A stretch of 64,000 bases of DNA from Desulfogranum marinum (GTDB taxonomy: Bacteria; Desulfobacterota; Desulfobulbia; Desulfobulbales; Desulfobulbaceae): contig NZ_JAFFQD010000002.1 in assembly GCF_016918565.1 (NCBI RefSeq), positions 1 through 64,000 on the forward strand, written 5' to 3'. The notes beneath the pieces were generated by a model that was given only the letters and a program-made list of their open reading frames with translations, did not search any database and was not told where the DNA came from. Both the position numbers and the translations under genes were made by a program. This document shows, piece by piece, positions 58,046 to 64,000 of this stretch. Position 1 is the stretch's first letter, and the number at the start of each line of letters is the position of its first letter.

Positions 58046-58609
58046 ATGGCAAAGCACTGGTATATTGTACACACCCACACCGGATTCGAAAATAAGGTAA
58101 AAGCTACTCTGGAGGAACGCATTAAAAATGCGGGACAAGGAGAGATGTTCGGTGAAGTGCTCGTGCCTACTGAGCAGGTGGTTGAGATGGTAAAGGGGTC
58201 AAGGAAAACCTCAGAGCGCAAATTCTTTCCAGGCTACATTCTGGTAAACATGGAAATGAACGAGCATACTTGGCACACAGTTCAAGAAACACCCCGTGTG
58301 ACTGGTTTTGTTGGTGTTAACGCGAATCAAGCTATTGCCGGCGAAGAGCTTTTTAAACGGATACCCTCTCTGACAGATAAGGAGGCAATGCAAATTATCG
58401 GCCGTATAGCCGAGGGAGCAAGCAAGCCAAAACCAAAAGTTGTCTTTGCTGAAGGTGATACGGTTAGGGTTATTGACGGTCCTTTTGCAAATTTCCAAGG
58501 TGTTATAGAGGAAGTTTATCCTGATAAAGGACGCGTAAAGGTAATGGTGTCTATATTCGGGCGATCAACCCCTGTAGAGCTTGAATATATACAGGTAAGT
58601 AATAACTAG
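58046..58609 (+). CDS. nusG: Transcription termination/antitermination protein NusG
   Basis: A 187-residue factor with the NGN domain (KHWYIVHTHTGFENKVKATL, FPGYILVNMEMNEHTWHTVQ, VTGFVG) and a C-terminal KOW domain (FAEGDTVRVIDGPFANFQGV, IEEVYPDKGRVKVMVSIFGR). It couples RNA polymerase with ribosome or Rho. Standard secE-nusG order. Confidence 0.96.
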   Translation: MAKHWYIVHTHTGFENKVKATLEERIKNAGQGEMFGEVLVPTEQVVEMVKGSRKTSERKFFPGYILVNMEMNEHTWHTVQETPRVTGFVGVNANQAIAGEELFKRIPSLTDKEAMQIIGRIAEGASKPKPKVVFAEGDTVRVIDGPFANFQGVIEEVYPDKGRVKVMVSIFGRSTPVELEYIQVSNN

Positions 58610-58638
58610 GCACGTTGAGTTTAGTGTAGGAGTATATC

Positions 58639-59061
58639 ATGGCAAAAAAAGTACAATCATATATTAAATTGCAAATTCCAGCCGGTAAGGCTAACCCTTC
58701 ACCTCCTGTTGGCCCCGCACTTGGACAGCATGGTGTGAATATAATGGATTTCTGTAAAGCCTTCAATGCGAAGACGCAGAGCGCAGGGGATACCATTATT
58801 CCGGTTGTTATAACGGTTTATAATGATCGATCATTCAGTTTTATTACAAAAACCCCACCGGCTTCAGTCTTGCTGCTTAAAGCTGCCGGCCTGGATAAGG
58901 GGTCAAGTAATCCAAAACGCGAACGTGTTGCTGAACTGAGTAAGGATCAGATTAAAGAGATTGCTGAAATCAAGATGCCTGATCTTAATGCTTTTACAGT
59001 TGATCAGGCCGTACGTATTGTTGAAGGAACTGCCAGAAGCTGTGGCATAACGGTTGTTTGA
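58639..59061 (+). CDS. rplK: 50S ribosomal protein L11 (uL11)
   Basis: A 140-residue protein of the GTPase-associated centre: [40 protein letters not shown] at the start and [30 protein letters not shown] at the end. It forms the stalk base with L10 and 23S rRNA and is followed by rplA. Confidence 0.97.
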   Translation: MAKKVQSYIKLQIPAGKANPSPPVGPALGQHGVNIMDFCKAFNAKTQSAGDTIIPVVITVYNDRSFSFITKTPPASVLLLKAAGLDKGSSNPKRERVAELSKDQIKEIAEIKMPDLNAFTVDQAVRIVEGTARSCGITVV

Positions 59062-59133
59062 TATTTTCAACCGGTTCGTTATACCTGCACAGTTCACCTT
59101 GTGCCAGGGAGAATTTAATTAGGGTGAGTTAAA

Positions 59134-59844
59134 ATGCCGAAACGCGGAAAGAATTATAAGAATAGTATTAAAGATAGGGATCCCCTCAACCTGTATGACC
59201 TAGACGAAGCTATCGATTTGATGCTCAAGGGTAAATATGCAAAGTTTGACGAGTCTGTCGATATTGCAGTGAGACTCGGTGTAGACCCACGTCACGCTGA
59301 TCAAATGGTTCGTTCAAGTGTAATCCTACCCCACGGAACGGGTAAAGAGGTGAGGGTGCTTGTCTTCGCAAAAGGAGAAAAAGAAGCTGAGGCACTTGCT
59401 GCTGGAGCTGATTTCGCCGGAAGTGATGAACTCGTTGAGAAAATAAAGGAAGGATGGCTTGAGTTTGACAAAACCATTGCCACTCCTGACATGATGGGTG
59501 AAGTAGGTAAAATTGGTCGCGTTCTCGGACCAAGAAATCTTATGCCTAATGCCAAGCTTGGTACCGTTACCTTTGATATCGAACGTGTTGTCAAGGAAGT
59601 CAAAATGGGAAAAGTTGACTTCAGGGTTGATAAAGCTGGTGTTGTACATGCCGCCATTGGTAAGGTTTCTTTTGGCGTAGATAAGTTAAGTGAAAACATT
59701 TCTGCTTTTGTTGATAAATTGATACAGCTGAAACCTTCTTCAAGTAAAGGGGTTTATCTGAGAACTATCAGCTTATCCAGCACCATGGGACCTGGTTTTA
59801 AAGTTGACCCATTACAGGTCAGGTCCTTAATCAAGGGTGCTTAG
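59134..59844 (+). CDS. rplA: 50S ribosomal protein L1 (uL1)
   Basis: A 236-residue protein with the L1 signature [20 protein letters not shown] and [19 protein letters not shown]. In many bacteria L1 also represses its own mRNA. It is located between rplK and the rplJ leader. Confidence 0.97.
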   Translation: MPKRGKNYKNSIKDRDPLNLYDLDEAIDLMLKGKYAKFDESVDIAVRLGVDPRHADQMVRSSVILPHGTGKEVRVLVFAKGEKEAEALAAGADFAGSDELVEKIKEGWLEFDKTIATPDMMGEVGKIGRVLGPRNLMPNAKLGTVTFDIERVVKEVKMGKVDFRVDKAGVVHAAIGKVSFGVDKLSENISAFVDKLIQLKPSSSKGVYLRTISLSSTMGPGFKVDPLQVRSLIKGA

Positions 59845-59937
59845 TGCTTCTTGATCTCATACTTTTTACTATGGGATTAGATAGCTTTTTTATACTTGGA
59901 GAATTTTAAGCTAATTTTCACCTTGTATTGGTTTTAA

Positions 59938-60085
59938 ACCTGGGATGGTCAGAGACAGCAGGTACGGATGTTTAATTACTCTCAACTGGGAGTATCCTGC
60001 CGAGGCCGAAGTTGATACTTCTGTATCGAAAGATTGTCTTGTCGTTTCCTCTATCTGCAACTTTGACAATCCCGTGACATTTAGG
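59938..60085 (+). ncRNA. Ribosomal protein L10 leader
   Basis: The 252-base gap between rplA and rplJ holds a structured leader. The stretch with agacagcaggt (about 59952) and cctgccgaggc (about 59995) pairs GCAGG with CCTGC around a loop, and the flanking gacagc and cgagg positions match the kink-turn form of the L10 leader. L10/L12 complexes bind it and repress rplJL. Exact borders are approximate. Confidence 0.65.
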
Positions 60086-60096
60086 AGGTAATTACG

Positions 60097-60615
60097 TTGG
60101 ATCGCAACGAAAAGACCGGTTTGGTCAGTGAGCTCAACGAGACCTTTTCCAAAGCAAAATTCGCAGTAGTTACAGACTACCGAGGATTGAAGGTTACGGA
60201 ACTGGAGAAGTTGCGCCACGTACTGCGTGAGAATGATGCGCAGTTCCAGATTGCAAAAAACACACTGCTGCGACTTGCTGTAAAAGGCACAGAGTATGAA
60301 GGACTGACGGAATCCTTTACCGGAACAACAGCTATTGCTTTTAGTTTTGAAGAACCTGTTGGACCTGCGAAGGCATTAGCTGCTTTCAGTAAAGAATTCA
60401 AAGCGTTAGAGATTCGTTCTGCTGCTTTGGAAGGAAGTGTTTTAAGCGCTGAAGATGTTGTCGCGCTTTCCAAGCTGCCAAGTAAAGATGAACTTCTTGG
60501 TAAATTACTTGGGACAATGGCTGCTGTTCCTACAGGTTTTGTTCGTGTACTTAACGGTATACCGCAAAAACTTGTTTATGGTCTGCAAGCCATCAAGGAG
60601 CAGAAAGAAAACTAA
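60097..60615 (+). CDS. rplJ: 50S ribosomal protein L10 (uL10)
   Basis: A 172-residue protein beginning MDRNEKTGLVSELNETFSKA at a TTG codon, set by TAGGAGG 8 bases upstream; no suitable ATG exists nearby. FAVVTDYRGLKVTELEKLRH, AKNTLLRLAVKGTEYEGL and the C-terminal helix for L7/L12 binding are present. A rare TTG start fits with tight control by the leader. Confidence 0.95.
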   Translation: MDRNEKTGLVSELNETFSKAKFAVVTDYRGLKVTELEKLRHVLRENDAQFQIAKNTLLRLAVKGTEYEGLTESFTGTTAIAFSFEEPVGPAKALAAFSKEFKALEIRSAALEGSVLSAEDVVALSKLPSKDELLGKLLGTMAAVPTGFVRVLNGIPQKLVYGLQAIKEQKEN

Positions 60616-60684
60616 TTGTAATCTGTTAATCATGTGGTACCAGATTATTCTATTTATGGGAACATTTTGTCCGGAGGAAAGACA

Positions 60685-61068
60685 ATGGCTGTAACTAAAG
60701 AAGATGTAATTGAGTTTATTTCCAATATGACCGTACTTGAGCTTTCAGAGCTCATCACGGAACTTGAAGACAAATTTGGTGTATCTGCAGCAGCACCAGT
60801 AGCAGTTGCTGCTGTTGGTGCTGGTGGTGGCGATGAAGGTGCCGCTGCAGCAGAGCAGACCGAATTTGATGCTGTTTTGACCGCCGCTGGCGATCAGAAA
60901 ATAAAAGTCATTAAAGAGGTACGCGCCATCACTTCTCTCGGTTTGAAAGAAGCTAAGGCTCTGGTTGAAGGTGCACCAGCACCTATTAAAGAAGGTGTAA
61001 CCAAAGAAGAAGCTGAAGAGATTAAGTCTCAAATCGAAGGCGTTGGTGGCGCAGTCGAAATAAAATAA
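60685..61068 (+). CDS. rplL: 50S ribosomal protein L7/L12 (bL12)
   Basis: A 127-residue stalk protein. The start at 60685 ([20 protein letters not shown]) has GGAGGAAAG upstream; the frame opens earlier but without support. An Ala-rich hinge (about 36-58) joins the N-terminal dimer helix to the C-terminal domain [40 protein letters not shown]. Confidence 0.97.
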   Translation: MAVTKEDVIEFISNMTVLELSELITELEDKFGVSAAAPVAVAAVGAGGGDEGAAAAEQTEFDAVLTAAGDQKIKVIKEVRAITSLGLKEAKALVEGAPAPIKEGVTKEEAEEIKSQIEGVGGAVEIK

Positions 61069-61127
61069 AAATATATTCATTCGTGTTGATCGGGATTTAT
61101 CCCGTCAACAAAGCTTACATCGCTGGT

Positions 61128-61158
61128 AACGCTACAGGGTTAATCATCCTGTAGCGTT
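61128..61158 (+). terminator. Hairpin in the rplL-rpoB gap (attenuator)
   Basis: aacgctacagg (61128-61138) pairs with cctgtagcgtt (61148-61158). It is followed by only a weak T-run (cttgcgttt), so it probably lets part of the transcripts pass to rpoB, as is known for rplL-rpoB attenuators. Confidence 0.6.
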
Positions 61159-61270
61159 CTTGCGTTTGCGGGTAGAAGTTAAGACACGGGGAAATATATT
61201 CGTAACATCAGGCGGTTAGTAGTAAGTTTCTTTGCTGGCCCCAGATTTCGCGGAAATTTCGAGGAAAACG

Positions 61271-64000
61271 ATGAAAAGAGTACGTAAAAGTTTTGCCAAA
61301 ACAAGCCACGTTGTTGAACCGCCGCATCTTATAGCAATGCAGCGAGAATCTTATGAGCATTTTTTGCAAAGAGATATACCACCTGACGAACGTCAACTCC
61401 ATGGTTTACAGGCAATTTTTCAAGATATATTTCCCATTACCGATTTTAACGGGCTATGCTCCCTTGAGTTCGTCCGATACTCGTTTGGTGAATCTAAATA
61501 TACTGTTGATGAGTGTGTCGAAAGAGGAATGACCTATGAGGTGCCTGTCAAAATCACTGTCAGGCTAATTACCTTTGATGTTGATGAAGAGACCGGAGTG
61601 CAGTCTGTACGCGACATAAAAGAACAGGAAATTTTTCTTGGCGCTTTGCCGCTCATGACCCAAGATGGTGTTTTTGTTGTCAATGGTACGGAAAGAGTCG
61701 TTGTGAACCAGCTGCAGCGATCTCCCGGACTTTTCTTTACCCATGACAACGGTAAATCGCACTCCTCAGGGAAAAGGCTCTATTCTGCGCGGATTATTCC
61801 TGTTCGAGGCTCGTGGCTTGATTTTGAGTTCGACATTAAAGACGTTCTGTATGTTCGTATTGACAGACGGAGAAAACTCCCTGTTACAGTACTGCTTAAG
61901 GCGTTGGGATACGATGATGAGAGTCTTTTACAGGAGTTTTATAAATCTGATATTGTCTACTATAAAGATGGACAGTTCAGTATCAAATTTAATCCTGAAA
62001 CGTTCACCGGACAGCGTCTTAATATTGACCTGATTAGTCCGGCAGATGGTTCAGTTATTGGAAAGAAAGGCCGTAAAATATCTAAAGCGCTTTCCAAAAG
62101 GATTATTGAAGCCGGCATTGAGGAAGTTGCTGTTGAACCTGACCAGTTGCTCGAAAGATTTTTTGCACAAGATATCGTCGATAATACGACCGGAGAGGTT
62201 ATTGCCAAGTGTAATGAACCTATTACTGCTGCATTTTTAGAATCCATAGAAGAACACCCCGTTGATTCTTTTTCTCTTTTATTTATCGATGGCGTAAGTG
62301 TCAGTGAGTCTTTCCGTAAGACACTTTTTGTTGATAAAGTCAGAGATACCGAAGAAGCGCTTATTGAAATTTACAGGAGATTGCGACCCTCTAGTCCTCC
62401 AACGCCTGAAGTTGCCCAATCATTTTTTGAAAATCTTTTCTTTAATTCAGGGACGTATGATCTCTCTGAGGTCGGTCGGTATAAAATCAATACTAAGCTA
62501 GGGTTAGATACCCCTATTGAAGACCGTACCCTTACCAAGGAAGATATACTTAAAGGTGTTCAGCATCTAGTGCGTATTAAAGACGAATCTAAGGATGGTG
62601 ATGATATTGATCATCTTGGAAACAGAAGAGTGCGGACCGTCGGTGAATTGTGTGAGAACCAGTATCGCATGGGTCTTGTCCGCATGGAGCGTGCTACCAA
62701 AGAACGGATGACGTTGCAAGAGATTGAGACTCTCATGCCACATGACCTTGTTAATCCTAAGCCTGTAACCTCTGCGATTAAGGAATTCTTCGGTACCTCA
62801 CAGCTCTCACAATTTATGGATCAGACCAATCCCCTTTCCGAAGTGACTCACAAAAGGCGACTTTCCGCTCTTGGGCCTGGTGGTCTTTCCCGCGAGCGTG
62901 CTGGGTTTGAGGTACGTGATGTTCACCCTACTCATTATGGCAGAATTTGTCCTGTTGAAACACCTGAGGGACCTAATATCGGTTTGATCGTTTCCCTGGC
63001 CACCTATGCCAAAGTAAACCCATATGGTTTTATTGAGACTCCTTACAGGTATGTTCAGGAGCGGCTTGTTTCTGATGAGTATAAGTATCTTTCTGCTATA
63101 CAAGAAGAAAAACATACTATTGCTCCTGCTAAGGTAGAGATGAATGGCAATCAGATCTCCACGGAATATCTGATTGCAAGGCAGGAAAATGAAGTATCGA
63201 TGGTGCCTTCCAGCGATGTCACCATGATGGATGTTGCTCCTAATCAGCTTGTTTCTGTTGCTGCATCGCTTGTACCCTTTCTTGAGAATGATGATGCTAA
63301 CCGTGCGTTGATGGGGTCGAATATGCAGCGCCAGGCAGTACCACTGTTAAAACCCAGCTCCCCTCTTGTCGGCACCGGGGTTGAAAAATACGTGGCTCGA
63401 GATTCAGGCGCATGTCTTCTTGCGGGTGGAGACGGTGTGGTTGAAGAGGTAGATTCCTGTAGGATTGTCGTTCGATACGATGAACCTGGAGTCGATGGCT
63501 TTGACACCGGAATTGGGGTATATAGGCTCTCTAAGTATAAAAAGTCCAATCAGAATACCTGCTTTAACCAGAAACCGCTTGTTTTGCCCGGCGAAAAGGT
63601 AACCAAAGGAACTGTACTGGCAGACGGTCCTTCGTGTGAAATCGGGGAACTTGCCCTTGGAAAAAACGTGACAATAGCGTTCATGCCGTGGCGAGGATAC
63701 AACTTTGAGGATTCTATCCTCATTAACGAAAGGTTGCTTCGCGAAGATACATTTACTTCTGTCCATATCGAAATTTTCGAAACCATGGCCCGGGATACAA
63801 AGCTCGGGAAAGAGGAAATTACGCGCGATATACCAAATGTCGGTGAAGATGGTTTGCGTAATCTCGATGAGTCGGGAATCGTCAGGGTGGGGGCTGAGGT
63901 TGGTCCCGGCGATATGCTGGTAGGTAAGGTAACTCCCAAGGGTGAAAGCATGCTTTCCCCTGAAGAAAAACTTTTACGCGCTATTTTTGGCGAAAAAGCC
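61271..64000 (+). CDS. rpoB: DNA-directed RNA polymerase beta subunit (partial at window edge)
   Basis: From the ATG at 61271, with GAGGAAAA before it, the frame is open to the window end, giving 910 residues of about 1370. Present are [20 protein letters not shown], the rifampicin region [60 protein letters not shown] and the [12 protein letters not shown] segment. The positions commonly changed in rifampicin resistance (Asp of FMDQ, His of THKR, Ser of RLSALG) are unchanged. rpoC would follow outside the window. Confidence 0.97.
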   Translation, partial: MKRVRKSFAKTSHVVEPPHLIAMQRESYEHFLQRDIPPDERQLHGLQAIFQDIFPITDFNGLCSLEFVRYSFGESKYTVDECVERGMTYEVPVKITVRLITFDVDEETGVQSVRDIKEQEIFLGALPLMTQDGVFVVNGTERVVVNQLQRSPGLFFTHDNGKSHSSGKRLYSARIIPVRGSWLDFEFDIKDVLYVRIDRRRKLPVTVLLKALGYDDESLLQEFYKSDIVYYKDGQFSIKFNPETFTGQRLNIDLISPADGSVIGKKGRKISKALSKRIIEAGIEEVAVEPDQLLERFFAQDIVDNTTGEVIAKCNEPITAAFLESIEEHPVDSFSLLFIDGVSVSESFRKTLFVDKVRDTEEALIEIYRRLRPSSPPTPEVAQSFFENLFFNSGTYDLSEVGRYKINTKLGLDTPIEDRTLTKEDILKGVQHLVRIKDESKDGDDIDHLGNRRVRTVGELCENQYRMGLVRMERATKERMTLQEIETLMPHDLVNPKPVTSAIKEFFGTSQLSQFMDQTNPLSEVTHKRRLSALGPGGLSRERAGFEVRDVHPTHYGRICPVETPEGPNIGLIVSLATYAKVNPYGFIETPYRYVQERLVSDEYKYLSAIQEEKHTIAPAKVEMNGNQISTEYLIARQENEVSMVPSSDVTMMDVAPNQLVSVAASLVPFLENDDANRALMGSNMQRQAVPLLKPSSPLVGTGVEKYVARDSGACLLAGGDGVVEEVDSCRIVVRYDEPGVDGFDTGIGVYRLSKYKKSNQNTCFNQKPLVLPGEKVTKGTVLADGPSCEIGELALGKNVTIAFMPWRGYNFEDSILINERLLREDTFTSVHIEIFETMARDTKLGKEEITRDIPNVGEDGLRNLDESGIVRVGAEVGPGDMLVGKVTPKGESMLSPEEKLLRAIFGEKA

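Overview
The window comes from a sulfate- or sulfur-metabolising bacterium, most likely a Desulfobulbales-type member of Desulfobacterota (former Deltaproteobacteria). The best evidence is an aprB-aprA cluster followed by qmoABC (47.6-55.5 kb), the electron-transfer module of dissimilatory sulfate reduction. A Veillonella-ordered Na+-pumping acyl-CoA decarboxylase operon, a DVU0298-like HEAT protein and the high density of multi-PAS kinases and NtrC-type regulators fit the same group. Genus and species cannot be fixed from the sequence alone.

Layout. 0-2 kb: the end of an IS5-type element that cuts off a periplasmic-binding-protein sensor gene, then a small unknown protein. 2.2-11.1 kb: a minus-strand sensory relay (lipoprotein substrate-binding protein, 1250-aa multi-PAS kinase, 820-aa hybrid kinase, NtrC-type regulator). 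11.2-14.2 kb: an insertion-sequence graveyard (IS1182-, ISL3- and IS110-like remnants) around a two-gene unit of unknown function. 14.4-29.3 kb: thirteen consecutive minus-strand genes, spaced like one transcription unit. They encode a small membrane protein, a kinase/receiver pair, a molybdopterin oxidoreductase without an export signal, its 4Fe-4S partner, a GAF-GAF-PAS protein with a HisKA but no ATPase domain, a membrane protein, a TauE/SafE permease with an exported N-terminal domain, a further membrane protein, a PEP-synthase-like phosphotransferase, a phosphatase/cysteine-cluster fusion and an NtrC-type regulator. A sigma-54-type promoter and two upstream palindromes precede the first gene. 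29.6-38 kb: a methyltransferase, a radical SAM protein, the mmdADCB decarboxylase operon, two related inverted-repeat elements (one inside a DUF1847-like gene), an ISAs1-like remnant, and a broken integrase beside tRNA-Leu.

38.5-47.5 kb: housekeeping genes: ribF, a TPR/HEAT/TPR trio, ribE-ribBA-ribH-nusB and ftsK. 47.6-55.5 kb: aprBA, a terminator, then qmoABC. 55.6-64 kb: a tRNA array (Thr-Tyr-Gly-Thr), tuf, rpmG, tRNA-Trp, secE, nusG, rplK, rplA, an L10 leader, rplJ, rplL and the start of rpoB, which runs off the window.

The unit most worth attention is the 15-kb cluster at 14.4-29.3 kb. It places a cytoplasmic-looking molybdoenzyme, an anion exporter, two sensory branches, two phosphotransfer-type enzymes and a candidate self-regulating NtrC activator behind one sigma-54 promoter. 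Its substrate is unknown; a sulfur oxyanion is a reasonable but unproven guess.
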